DNA of 64,000 bases from Artemisia argyi. Taxonomy: Eukaryota > Streptophyta > Magnoliopsida > Asterales > Asteraceae. Numbering within the stretch: position 1 is the first letter of the stretch; the number at the start of each line of letters is the position of its first letter. A program made the position numbers and the translations under genes. This document shows positions 48,007 through 58,826 of the stretch, piece after piece. The stretch spans positions 166,983,833-167,047,832 of the forward strand of contig CM060681.1 of the NCBI GenBank assembly GCA_030686995.1. The letters run 5' to 3'. Under the pieces are notes generated by a model, which was not told the origin of the DNA, ran no database searches, and was given only the letters and a program-made list of their open reading frames with translations.

Positions 48007-49675
48007 TGTGGAAAACTAGAAGGGGGGGGGGGGGTTGAATAGTTTTCCCATCTTTTTCATTTTATAAAAACTTTGTTTCAAAATGTTGATTCAAATTTAT
48101 TTAATTGTTTGTTTGGAAAACCTTTAATTAGAGTTTAGTATGAAAACACCATATAATCAATAAGATCAATTATATACGTAAGCTTTTGGAAAAACTTAGT
48201 TTTATGAATGGAGCTTTGGTCGGTCTTTGTGTGAATACGTTTTCCTTTTAAAATCTTAAAACGTTTTGTATTAAATTATCTATCAAGTTAAACTTAATAT
48301 GAGAAGTGTGAATAATAATCTATTTGACCATATCATATAATTATACACACAATCATAATATTAACTTCTATGTACAACACAATCAATCATCACAACTATA
48401 TAAGCAACAACTAAGACATATAGGCAAGCATAGATGTAAAGCGATAAATGCAAGAATAAATGAAAAGAGATAAGAGAAAGGAAATGCAAACCGAACACGA
48501 TGATTTATAGTGGTTCGGCTACAAGGACACCTTCCTTGCCCTACTCCACTCCCCGAGTCACGTACTCGAGAGTTTTCTTCACAACTAAACAAGCTCCCTT
48601 TTGGCGGAGAAAACCGTACACAACTTTTGCTTACACCATTTAACGACACTAAGCTAAATGTCGAGTTCTAATAGTAGCTAGAACCAATCTCACAACACTA
48701 CTTCGATCACTACACAACCTCTACACGACTTCACGACTTCGTCATGGCTTCACGACTTCACGACTTCTTCATGGCTTCACGACTTCTTCACTACTTCACA
48801 ACTTCTTCTATACTCCACTACATATTCACACATCTACTTCTTCACAACTTCATGACTTCTCCACACTACTACTTCTTCCCACTACTTCTTATTCACTCAT
48901 AAACTCACTACTAAGTAAGATCATCTTGATCTACTTATTACATATACATAACTCACAACATTACATAAACACTAACTAGATCCTAATACATCTTTCGCTT
49001 TATGATAGGGAGGATTCTTCTCTTGCACTTTGAGTGGTAAAGGATTGGATCACTTGAAACAAAGACTTATAATCTTATGATCAAAGGATTTAGAAGGATG
49101 TTTTGAAGGGATTGGGACTAAAAATTTTCGTGCAAAAGGTGAGAAACTTCTGTGGGATAAACCAGTATTTATAGGGAGAAAAATACTGTTTGGGAGCGTG
49201 GCCGGTCCCCTTAATTGGGTGCCGGTCCCCTTAATAATTAAGGGAACCGCCTAGTATAATTAAGGGGGCCGCCTAAGAAAAAAATATTTTTTCTTCAGAT
49301 TTTTTTGTCTTTTTGTGGGGGAGGTTTTTCCTGAAGAATGTAGCCGTTTTTTGGGTTGAAATTTGAATTCAAAATATTTATTTTGAATAAAACATTTCTT
49401 ATAAATACAAAAATGTTTTGTATAAGTTTAAAAATGTTTGTCCCACTTTAATAAAATGTAAGGTTTGTAAAAATAAAAATTCCTTTGATCATAAAATGCA
49501 TTAGACACTTTGTTTATTCATACCTTAAGTGATATGGATGCTAAAGCAAATATTTATGACTAAATACTTGTTTACGTCATAATTTGTAGTTCAATGAGTT
49601 TACGTTTTGTGATTATCAAAACATAGAGATATCGATATATGTTAATAATGTTTTTAGGCATTATTTATATCAACA
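48007..49675 (-). mobile_element. Sirevirus-type solo LTR inserted in element E (1,669 bp)
   Basis: Minus-strand ends are TGTTGATATAAATAATG and TTCTAGTTTTCCACA, flanked by the duplication GCTTC (48002-48006, 49676-49680). It is related to the 3' LTR of element B. A TATA box (TATAAATA, 49173-49166) follows, in sense direction, a cluster of inverted CTTAATTA-containing repeats (49277-49198). A run of 13 G on the plus strand lies at 48022-48034. A degenerate tandem ACGACTTC/ACTTCTTC-type repeat is at 48715-48900. Confidence 0.9.
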
Positions 49676-49929
49676 GCTTCCCTTCCAGAAATATAAATCA
49701 TCTTCTTGTCATACGTAACCTGTTAAACCTGAGAAAACAAACAAGGCAACCTCGCGTAAAATCGGCGGCAATCTGTATATACTAACAAATCCTAGAAAAC
49801 AAAGTAAGATATAATGCTTGTGGAATGATGTTTGCAGATTCCCTGGAGTTTATAAAACTAAAGATTCAACAAAAACTTTAAGACTCTGTTAGAAAAACAA
49901 AACTAGCAAAATTTTCAGAATTTTACACA

Positions 49930-49963
49930 TGACGCCGTCAGGAATTTCTTCCTGACGCCGTCA
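49930..49963. repeat. Perfect hairpin built from two TGACGCCGTCA palindromes
   Basis: TGACGCCGTCAGGAA, four bases, then its exact inverse: a 15-bp stem in the untranslated backbone of E. Element F has a mutated counterpart near 40782-40820. Confidence 0.85.
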
Positions 49964-50394
49964 GAAGTGACCTGCAGAAATCTTTACGTTAAGTTTCTGG
50001 AAAATTTCTGGAAAACCTACGTCCTACTTCCTGGAAAATCCTACAAAACATCATTATGACTCGATACAAGCATTTGACTCTAACAAATACAAATATACAT
50101 GTTCATTTAATATTGTGGAGAATCATGATCAATTTTGTTTCTTAAAAACATATTTGGGGTTTCCCCTTACACTTATCTTTTGCGAAATACCTTTGTATGA
50201 AGTTAAGACGAAGTTAAACAATAAAGCATTTTCACAATTTTAGTTTTGAAACATGATCTACCAACAATAAAAATAAATCATGCATACGGAAGCAAATAAC
50301 AATCAAATAATTAAAACAATTGAAAACACACAAAACATGGGTTGCCTCCCAAGAAGCGCTTGTTTTTGTTCGAGTCACGAGCCTGACTCTACCC

Positions 50395-51309
50395 TTATTT
50401 AACGGAAATAGGGGAGGTTTTCCCTACACTTAGGATTAAGTGCGGGTGGAAGTAGCGATGCACACCCTTAGGATGGAAATATGCCTCGTGAGGAACGTGT
50501 GGTGGATGAATTATATGCTCAAAGGGTTGTGCTCCTATCATCATAACCTTACCTAATTCAATCGGGGTAATGGGTGGATTAAGATTTTCTCCTAAAAAGG
50601 GATCATTTTCTATCAACTTCAAGAGACTACTAGTTGGGGATCCATCTTGACCTAATAAACCCGGTTTAAACCCATAATGTTTCTTATGGTCAATCATAAA
50701 TGGGTGATGTAAGCATGTACGGTCATTTGCCACTCCTATATTGGCTTCCTCTCTACAAGGCTTAGAGTCCACTACCTTTATCCTAAGACTACCCAGACTA
50801 TATGGTTTGATGGGTGGATCGGGACCTATTTCAATTCCTAAATTTTCATCCAAGGATGGAAGATTAGGTAACGGTTTTGGTTGAGGCTCTGGTTCATCAA
50901 AACTAGGAACTTCCCTAGAACTAAGAGTAAGGTTATCATTATAAGTATTCAAACCTATATCCTCTAGTTGTGTTTGGTTCAAAGGTTCTACCTCTATTGG
51001 GGTTCCTATAGTCTCTTCTATTTCTTCTGGGTAAGTCACGGGCGGTGTGTATTCCTCAAGTGATGGTAGGACTTGTGGAGCACTTTGTGAGCTTATGTTA
51101 TTTACTTCATCATTCCTTGATGGAGCTCCTAAGGTGAATTCTTTAAAAGCATTATGCACTTGGCCTCTTTTCTCAAGGTACTCAATAAAATTAATATAAG
51201 ATCATGTCCTCCTCATTTCATTCCTCCATCTTGGTATATCCAAACTGGTGTAATTATATTTTTTCTGGTAAAACTCTAGTGTCGGACTTGGTGGATTCAC
51301 GTTCTCCAT
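50395..51309 (-). pseudogene. Element E-specific ORF (304 codons, one in-frame stop), unknown function
   Basis: The ATG at 51309 (MENVNPPSPTLEFYQKKY) opens the frame; a TGA at codon 36 interrupts it, after which it stays open to 50395. The product is Pro/Glu-rich and of low complexity, with EVPSFDEPEPQPKPLPNLPS, SSLLKLIENDPFLGENLNPP and the end HLILSVGKTSPISVK. I recognise very similar proteins among Asteraceae retroelement ORFs, always as part of Athila-like elements. No catalytic, zinc-binding or membrane motif is visible. It occupies the place that gag-protease occupies in element F. Confidence 0.6.
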
Positions 51310-51466
51310 AATGGCTACCGGAATAGTCAATGGAAAGGTTTTTAAAAACAAAGACACAAAGAAAAGATAGACTAAAGACAACCTAAAAATAAAAATAAAA
51401 TCTTACTAGAAAGGAATCTAGCAAGTAGACCTAATAAAAAGAATTCCTAACCTAGACAATAACTAT

Positions 51467-51484
51467 TCCCCGGCAGCGGCGCCA
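51467..51484 (-). other. Primer binding site of element E (tRNA-Asp type)
   Basis: The plus strand reads TCCCCGGCAGCGGCGCCA, one base different from the 3' 18 nucleotides of plant tRNA-Asp including CCA. It lies 6 bases from the LTR. Confidence 0.85.
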
Positions 51485-51490
51485 AAAACT

Positions 51491-52904
51491 TGATGCGTGG
51501 GAATTGCACCAGGCTTTACCTCTCGAGGGATCTCGAGAAGCTTAAAACCCCCCACCAGGCAGTGTACCTGATCGTTGTAGTATAGTATAGTGACAAGTAC
51601 CGGGGGATTGATCGTTCAACTCAGGAATAGTGTCGCTAGGATTAGAAGGCCTAAAAACTAGGTCTAGAGGTGAGGGATGATTCTTTTTGTATTTTTATAT
51701 TTTGTAAAAGCAAGTAAAAATCTCGGGTTTTTGGAAGAGTGGGCGGAATTAGTTGCTAGTCAACTAACCCAATAACTAAGATGCAATCAAAATAAAATAA
51801 CAGAAATGTAAATTAAACTAATTAAACTAATATGGTGTGAACAATAGATGGGAGAATTGTGTTTACTTAGATTTCACTACTCCCTAGATATCTTTTACTG
51901 GTTAATTGTTTGTTACAGTTGCGTGGATGACGGGTTATATTCCTTAATACCAATCGTGGGGTGGCGTACGTACTTCCCCAACTCTATAAGCTCCTACTTC
52001 ACTCCTATGTCGAGCCTGCAAGAAGCTCCTAACATGGGATCACTAGAATTCGCTCATACATTAAATACAACCATAAAAACCTTAGTACGCATTGGTTCAT
52101 GTTTCTTAAGACGTTCAAGCATGTTACATAATGGAAGTCTGCCAGTTTTCTTAAGCCTAACATCGAAATCATTCATCCATTACAACTATAAACAAGCAAT
52201 CAACCTATAATCAACATCTAGGTTTCATTACATCTAAGCAAACACACAAGAGATCTAGCCTAGCATGTTAAAATTAAGACAAGCGTAAGATATATTCAAA
52301 CAACACATAGACATATTGAATGAATTGAAAGGATACTTATCTCAATTGAACATGAAGGGTTTCAAGGGGTGAAAACCCTTGAAAATACTGTAAAAGTCGT
52401 GTAAGGGTTTATGCAATTCGACCCTAAAATTCTCCTTTCTTTAGAATGAAAATTACAAAGACTATATATAGATTTCCTAAGGTGACGGTGTCAAGAAGAA
52501 AGTTCTGAGGCCGTCAACCCGCCGCCAAAAATATAATCGGATTACCTAGATCCAGATCCGACGCCGTCATGTGTATTGCTGCTCTGGGCCGTCACCACTT
52601 TTACTCTTGACGGCCTTGATTTGACGCCGTCACGTTTTCACTGGGCCGTCACCAAAATTTCTCTTGACGCCATCATCAAATTGCTCTTGACGCCGTCAGG
52701 TACTGTTCCCAGCAAGGAAAATTAAGACTTTGCCGTTTTCATCACTTTTATGCTCCAAAAATGTCCAAAATGCTTCCTTTTCTAGAATTCACTCCCAAAG
52801 TACCTAAAATCACAAAAGGAACGATTTAGGGCAGTATTTGATCAAATAAATTCAAATTCCGGCTTAAATGACCTCCTAAAAACGGATCATTTTTCGCCTC
52901 ATCA
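51491..52904 (-). repeat. 5' LTR of element E (1,414 bp)
   Basis: Ends TGATGCGTGGG (plus) and TCGCCTCATCA. It contains the TGACGNCGTCA array (about 52484-52700), the CTATATATAG TATA region and the tRNA-Asp-like block near 51573. Confidence 0.93.
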
Positions 52905-53923
52905 CTTAGACTTATCAAAGCCAGTAGTCTCATTACCATTAATGAGAATCTTCTTTCCTGTTTTCTGCCAATACTTTTTTGCTCTCATGCTCTGTAGAGC
53001 AACTTGCCACTTGATGTCCATCTCTTCTAGGTCATCGTCATCCACATGTTCTAGGTCTTCATGAGATAGAATAGACCCACTAGATTGACTAGTCATAAAT
53101 GCATAGAATGTAGAATCTCCTATGCCAACAACACTTGTATGTGAACCAGCAATAGAAACACCAAAGCTAGCAGTACTAACACCTGCAGCCACATCTACCT
53201 CTTCTGCTTTGCTAATGCTGGAAGGTGACACAAATGCCATATTCCCATAACTAGAACTTGTACTTCCAGACTTCTTTAGGCTATGTTTTAACAATTTTGA
53301 AATTGTTGTATAGATCATTAAGTTTCATGGTGTCAATATCTGGTTTATTCATCCAGACAACAACATGACGTTCAACTCTGAGGGTAAACTCCTTAGAAAC
53401 TTCTTGTTGAGATCTTCAGGAGCTATCTCAACACCTAATACAGTCAGTTGGCTAACAATTTTCTACAACCTTGTGAACATATGATCAATAGTTTCATTGC
53501 TGGTAGAACAAAATTTTTCAAAACTTTGCTTCAGCAATGTCTTTTGGGTCTTCTTGGTGGCTTCATTACCACCAAACCTTGTGTAGATCTCTTCAAATAA
53601 GGATTTGGCATCTGGGTACTTGTTAAAAGCCAACACTTGTTCATTAGGAAGAGTCATCAGAGCAAACTCCTTGCCTTATGATCATTCCTCTAATGAATCC
53701 TTTCATCATTAGTAACAGGTCCAGTGTTCCTAACTTGAACAATCTTGCCTTCAACTGTAGACTCTGTAACACCTGGCTTCAAAGAATCACCATATTGAAT
53801 AATATCATAGAGAGCATAATCCTGAACCAAGAAGTGTTGTTCTATCCTTAGCCTCCACATCTCAAACTCATTCTGTTTGAGCAATGGAAGTTTAGCAGAA
53901 GTTGTAGTCTGAGCATTTTCCAT
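52905..53923 (-). pseudogene. Element C gag, N-terminal part
   Basis: The ATG at 53923 (MENAQTTTSAKLPLLKQNEF) starts a copia Gag of the UBN2/gag-polypeptide type: EMWRLRIEQHFLVQDYALYDII, then NEQVLAFNKYPDAKSLFEEI, QKTLLKQSFEKF and NETIDHMFTRL, then an Ala/Ser-rich region and EMDIKWQVALQSMRAKKYWQKTGKK. Stops or frame changes near 53690, 53460 and 53320 inactivate it. It ends at GFDKSK, where element E interrupts the codons before the zinc knuckle that continues at 37221. Confidence 0.85.
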
Positions 53924-53990
53924 CTCTATCTTCTTTGTATGAAAGAAAGAGTTCTTCTGGATATTCTAATTCAAAGTATCAGAAACCTAT

Positions 53991-54002
53991 CTGTGATACC
54001 AC
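53991..54002 (-). other. Primer binding site of element C (initiator tRNA-Met type)
   Basis: Minus strand AGTGGTATCACAGATAGG follows the LTR; TGGTATCACAGA resembles the copia consensus TGGTATCAGAGC with one inserted base. Confidence 0.7.
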
Positions 54003-54003
54003 T

Positions 54004-54523
54004 TGTGAGGATCTAAAACACACTTAGAATGTGTTGAGGATACTTTGAGTTAATACCAAATAACACGCGAAATTTTCTATTTGATACTTAGAAGATTTAT
54101 GTGTTTGATCGATGTAATAGTATATGAATGAATGAACAGAGATGTTAAACCAAACGCTTCCATATTATTGATTATAATACGAGTGATCTAGACTATCACT
54201 AGGGTTTGCAACCTTGAAGCTTAATGCAAAAGACACATACATAACATCTAACCTATGACCTCCTCTTATAATACAAAGAGTCCTTTACAAGATAAGTATA
54301 ATATTCTAAACATGCAAAATATTCGTATAAGTCTAACTAAATAAGATATACACCAAATCTATTCTATACTTATCATCTTACACATCTTCATATGTCTTCA
54401 GATCATAAGCAGCACAAAGTGTTTGTACTAGTAGTACTAACCTAGTTAATACTTTTAGTGTATTTCTTCAGCAGTGGAAACTTTAAGCTTGGCAGTACAA
54501 ACTGTTAAGTTTAATTCCCAACA
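54004..54523 (-). repeat. 5' LTR of element C (520 bp)
   Basis: It is the partner of 26135-26655, with TG...CA ends and the CACAC duplication at 54524-54528. It carries the GCAGTACAAACT motif near 54490 and related copies near 54415-54445. Confidence 0.93.
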
Positions 54524-54528
54524 CACAC

Positions 54529-55140
54529 TGAAAAACATCATAAGCATATTTCTCCTGAGACAAGAACATCCCTGCAAGAGAAACAATAGAAATCCCAAAA
54601 AATAATTAAGCGGTGAAGATTAATCATAGAATACTTATGATGAAGAGAAGCAACAACATGTTACAAAAGCGCTGCGGAAGAGGCAATCAAGATAATATCA
54701 TCAACATATAACAATAAGTAACCAATGTCAGTCCTATGATGATAGATAAATAGCGAGGAGTTACAACGAATATGATAAAATCCAACACGAGTAGCACAAC
54801 CTGCAAACCTCTGAAACCAGGCCCGAAGAGCCTGCTTGAGACCATAAAGAGACCTCTGTAGAAGACAAACATGATCAGGACGCTATGGATCCCGAAAAAC
54901 AGGTGGTTGGTGGATATAAACAGTCTCGGATAAACTACCATGAATAAATACATTCTTGCTATCAAGCTGATGAACATGCCAATTTCGAGAAACTACAAGA
55001 CTAAGAACAGTACAAATAATGTTCGGCTTGACAACCGGACTAAAAGTATCATCAACATCAACTGCAAATAGTTGCGAACTACCATTCACCACAAGACGAG
55101 CCTTGTACCGGCTAAGAGAATCACCTATTAATACTTATGC
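54529..55140 (-). pseudogene. Element D reverse transcriptase, N-terminal part
   Basis: Fragments in shifted frames show VDVDDTFSPVVKPNIICTVL, HVHQLDSKNVFIHGSLSETV and PPVFRDP (55092-54883). The catalytic LLLYVDDIILIA follows near 54720-54690, then QEKYAYDVFQ up to the C insertion site at 54528. Typical copia motifs, but several stops. Confidence 0.82.
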
Positions 55141-57002
55141 TTGAACAACCAAATGGAACGAACAATGTTCACACCAGATGGACAAGGCACGAGAGTCCAA
55201 GTATTATTTTTAATTAATACATTATATTAATCAACCATAGCCTTTTACTAATTACGATCATTAAAAGCCATAGTATAAGACTTAGGAAATGGACTAACAT
55301 TAGACACATTTAAAGTGAAACGTTGAGTAGGCCTATTAGAGCCAACATGAAAATGTGTAAGCATGGTATGAATTAAAGTGGGATTGCGATTGGGGGCGAT
55401 TGTTGGGCTGTAGGAACTAGACCAGTGGATGAGTGGGCCATGATAGAACCTTGTTGGGCCAAAGCTGGTTGGGCCGATGGAGTAGAGTGGACACTTGAAT
55501 CGACTGTGGTGGAAGATGCTTGATCGGGATTTGGACCAGAAGGATCAGATGGGTTGGATGAGAGGATTGGGCCATGATAAACAGTGAGTGATGAGCTGAT
55601 TAGGCCTTGATTGATAGTGGATATAAAATTTGTGGATTAGATCGTTAGGATAATGGGTTGAATGAGGTTTAGAAGATGTTGTCATATAATGTTTGATGGA
55701 GTATCCAAAAACGTGTACGGGGGAGGGTTATGAGGAGTCATTGAATCGTAGGGAAATGTAGTCTCATCAAAGGTTATACGACGAGAAATAATTATCTTGT
55801 TTGTATTCAAGTCGAGACAATGATACCCACGATGACTAGTGGGATAACAAAGAAATATAGAAGAAGTGGCATGGGGCTCGAGTTTGTTGTTGGTGATAAG
55901 GTAAGGTTAACATAGACACCCAAAAACACAAAGAGTCGAATAATCGTGGTAAGTCATATGAATGGAAGTGGAGGGTAATATGTTTAATAGACAGGCCGCC
56001 ATATGAAGTACCTCGACCAAAAACGTAGGAGGTTAAATGGGCTTGAAAAGGAAGGGTACGGATGAGGTTGTTAATGGTACGAATCATATGTTTGGACTTC
56101 CCATTTTGTTAAGAAGTTTTGAGGCAAGAAAAACATATAGTAATGCCATTTATAGCAAACAATTGGTTTGATGCATGATTATTAAAATCACCACCATGAT
56201 CACATTGCAAAGATTTAATATCACAACTAAATTGATTTTTAATAAAAGAATGAAAGTGATTAAATTTAGACAAAACATCAGAATTATTACGAAGGAGATA
56301 AACCCACAAATGGTATGAAAAATGATTAAGAAACAAAACATAATATTTACTACGCATAGCACTCGGAAGTGGAGAAGTCCACAAGTCCGAAGGTACAATA
56401 TCAAAAGCAGACTTAACAATAGTTTCAAAACTAGAAGAAACAATCCTTACGTGTTTGCCAAGCTAGCAAGCATGACAAAGAACATGAGGTTTCATCTTAT
56501 TACACGAAATATGACTACTAGAAACAAGAGACCACAACACTTCACTTCCCGGATATCCAAGTCGTTGGTGCCACGTGTTTTGATTGACCAAAAAAAACTT
56601 GGGGGATAGGAGATGGCTTTGTGACCTGATACAAGTTACCTGTGCTGTCACATCTGAGTAGGATTTGATGTGTCAAATAATCCTTCACATAAAGACCAAA
56701 AGGATCAAATTCAATAGAACATTGATTATCATGAAAAAACTAACGCAGATAAATTATTTTTTTTTTACGATATTGGGAGTACAAGAACATTATTTAAATG
56801 AAGGGGTTTAAAAGGAGTTGGAAAAAAAAAATACTATATCCAGTGTTAGTAATGGGAATGGACTTCCCATCACCAACATAGACAGACTGATTACTGCATC
56901 TTATTAAAGTAGTATGAAGATTATTAATAGACAACTTAAGATGAGATGACACACCTGTGTCTATATTCCAGTTTGGTTTGCTAGGATCCTGCAATGTCAT
57001 TG
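55141..57002 (-). pseudogene. Element D protease and integrase
   Basis: The protease region 57000-56794 reads WNIDTGVSSHL, keeping Asp-Thr-Gly. The pre-integrase segment HQRLGYPGSEVLWSL ends with CHAC (56651-56463). Integrase core fragments include YVLFLNHFSYHLWVYLL and QCDHGGDFNNHA with the second catalytic Asp. An Asn replaces the Asp usual in LxxDHFSR(Y/F), and frameshifts are frequent. The integrase tail and linker down to 55141 are decayed. Confidence 0.78.
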
Positions 57003-57082
57003 TACTAAACGCCCAAGGAAGTAATGTCTCTTATCGAGTAAACACATTAGAGGCACCAGAAACATTAGAAGAAGCATTAGCA

Positions 57083-58310
57083 TTAAATATTGTCCCTTGG
57101 GCCAGTGGTGATTGAGTTTGGGCTTGGAAGGCCATTTGTTGTTGTTGGGCCGGAGGTCCAAAGTCTGGAGGAAACAGAGAAGACTATTGGGCTACATCTG
57201 AGCGCTAGTCTGACTAATTGCTTAGCCATAGACTCAAGGAGTTGTTGTTGGGCCTGAAGAATGGACAAAAGTTGGGCCTGACCATTATTCAACGTAAACT
57301 CTTGTTGTCCCATATGTGAATTAAAAACTTGATGTGTCATTTTTGAATTCATATGGAACCGTATCTTGTGTTTGCAAATTTGTTATTTGAACCTAATGCA
57401 ATGCCAGTAGAAGAATTGGTTTGTTGATTTTGCCATAACAAGGGGTTACTAGGTAGAGTAACACGAGTCAAACTATCATGCAAAAATCTACAAACGCCAA
57501 AAACCATGAGTTACACTAAAGCACACCTTTGGTTAAGTAGAGGAACATGAATCGGGATTACCCAGCGAGTCATGTGTGTCACGACTACGATTACCCCGTG
57601 AGATGCCATTACCGACTAGAAGCACAATAGGAGCTGAGGGTGAAACGTCACTTAAAGGTTGTTACGTGGAGTTAAGACGCATCTTTTTGGTTGTAACCAT
57701 CGAGCGATCCATAGCGAGATCAGGCAAGGGATCCCGATGAGTAATTATACGGGCCACACGAGCAAATTTATCACTCAAAACATTAATTGCATATGTGATA
57801 AAATCATCATTACTTAAAGGCGAGCCAAAAGCATTAAGCAAAGTAACAATAGACTCGATCTTTTGAAAATATGCATCAATCGTACGTTCTCCAAGTTGTA
57901 TGACACGAAGTTCACTTTTTATAGCAATGATACGTGTCCGTTTGTTATCAAGAAAAATAATTTCAAGAAGTTCTCAAGCATCCTTAGCAAACTTGGGATT
58001 AGCCGTAACAAGCCTTCATTGAAGGGTTTTGGATAGGAGTTGAAACATCCAAGATTTAACAATAGAGTCTGCTTTTAGCCATTTCGCGGTTGGAGGAGCT
58101 GAACTAGTAGCCGAATTGGTTGCACTAGAAGACGTACCTGTGATGTGTTTTAACATATCAAAATGTTGACAATGATTTTTGAAGAAGTAATACCACGCAT
58201 CACAGTTTGTTTTGTCTACATCAAGTTTAATGGGAATTTGATTAGTGATTGAGTTAACGGCATAAAGTATTTCGCTATATGATAGGGCAAGAGTGAGGGG
58301 AGCATCTTAT
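57083..58310 (-). pseudogene. Element D gag
   Basis: The minus strand shows IPIKLDVDKTNCDAWYYFF, HCQHFDMLKHITG, then LLEIIFLDNKRTRIIAIKSE, LGERTIDAYFQKIESIV and DDFITYAINVLSDKFARV, the usual copia UBN2-type capsid order, followed by a Gln-rich C-terminal part (57352-57083). Several stops interrupt it; no zinc knuckle is visible, which fits Ale-like or Bianca-like Gag proteins only in part. Confidence 0.7.
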
Positions 58311-58676
58311 TAACAGGGTTGAGGTGACTAAAAAAAAGAGGGGCGACTAAAGGGTTGTGGGCTTGTGGCAATTGACTAAAAAGTAATCGACTAAAGAGAG
58401 TTGTGGTAATCGACTTTGTTACAGTAGATAAAGAAGCAAAACTAATCTTGAGATTATCTTTTCCCTTCTATTGATTTAGTTTGAGAACCAATCACAAAAA
58501 GCTAAAAAAGTCTTTGCCCTGACAAAATATATTTTCTTCACTAGATTCTTTATAGCATATAAAAAGAAACCAATGTCTGAAACAATCACAACACAATTGA
58601 CGTTTTTGCGAGTTACTGTTTGTTAAGGTCGATGAAAAAAGAGAAGCGCAAAATAACTTTCGGTTTTAGGAACTTT

Positions 58677-58688
58677 GACTCGATACCA
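58677..58688 (-). other. Primer binding site of element D
   Basis: Minus strand TGGTATCGAGTC directly follows the 5' LTR and matches the copia tRNA-Met primer site for its first seven bases. Confidence 0.75.
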
Positions 58689-58826
58689 TGTTAACACTAT
58701 ATATTCATTAATTCCTTATTGTGAATTACATATAACTCAATATATGACTAAACTTAATATTTAAGTTTGGGCTTAAACCTTTACTAATACGGATACAAGT
58801 CTAATTCTAATATAATTCGACTAACA
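58689..58826 (-). repeat. 5' LTR of element D (138 bp)
   Basis: Minus strand begins TGTTAGTCGAATTATATTAG and ends ATATAGTGTTAACA. It is the partner of 25241-25361. Confidence 0.78.

Larger units (their letters stand above)
46399..50394 (-). other. 3' untranslated region of element E, carrying a solo LTR
   Basis: 46399-48001 and 49676-50394 are near-copies of the element F untranslated backbone, with small indels (a T-rich tract at 46945-47040 is shorter, and about 90 bp near 47540 are missing). No coding capacity is seen. The sirevirus-type solo LTR 48007-49675 interrupts it. Confidence 0.75.
37227..52904 (-). mobile_element. Element E: non-autonomous Athila-type gypsy element, nested in element C gag
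   Basis: LTR 1 is 37227-37323 plus 45084-46398, split by element F; LTR 2 is 51491-52904 (1,414 bp). The minus-strand primer site 51484-51467 (complement TCCCCGGCAGCGGCGCCA) matches the 3' end of tRNA-Asp, as in Athila elements. The interior holds one ORF unrelated to gag-pol (51309-50395), long untranslated DNA and a sirevirus-type solo LTR. It must rely on proteins from another element. Confidence 0.9.
26135..54523 (-). mobile_element. Element C: sirevirus-like copia retrotransposon with ORF3
   Basis: LTRs at 54004-54523 and 26135-26655, TG...CA ends, CACAC duplication, tRNA-Met-type primer site and polypurine tract define it. After subtracting nested insertions the order is gag (53923-52905 plus 37221-36244), second zinc knuckle and protease, integrase, reverse transcriptase, RNase H and a large post-pol ORF3 (31212-26752). 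The gag with long coiled coil, the HRASCK/AEAVNT integrase motifs and the post-pol ORF place it near the sirevirus-type copia elements frequent in Asteraceae. Confidence 0.88.
25241..58826 (-). mobile_element. Element D: copia (Ale-like) retrotransposon, outermost layer of the nest
   Basis: The minus-strand order is 5' LTR (58826-58689), primer site, gag, protease, integrase, reverse transcriptase (to 54529), then, after element C, the remainder of reverse transcriptase and RNase H (26129-25461), polypurine tract and 3' LTR. Coding frames carry many stops and shifts, so D is an old copy. Flanks GCAGTG (left) and GAAGTG (right) could be a decayed duplication. Short LTRs of 120-140 bp fit the Ale/Retrofit lineage; lineage assignment is tentative. 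Confidence 0.8.
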
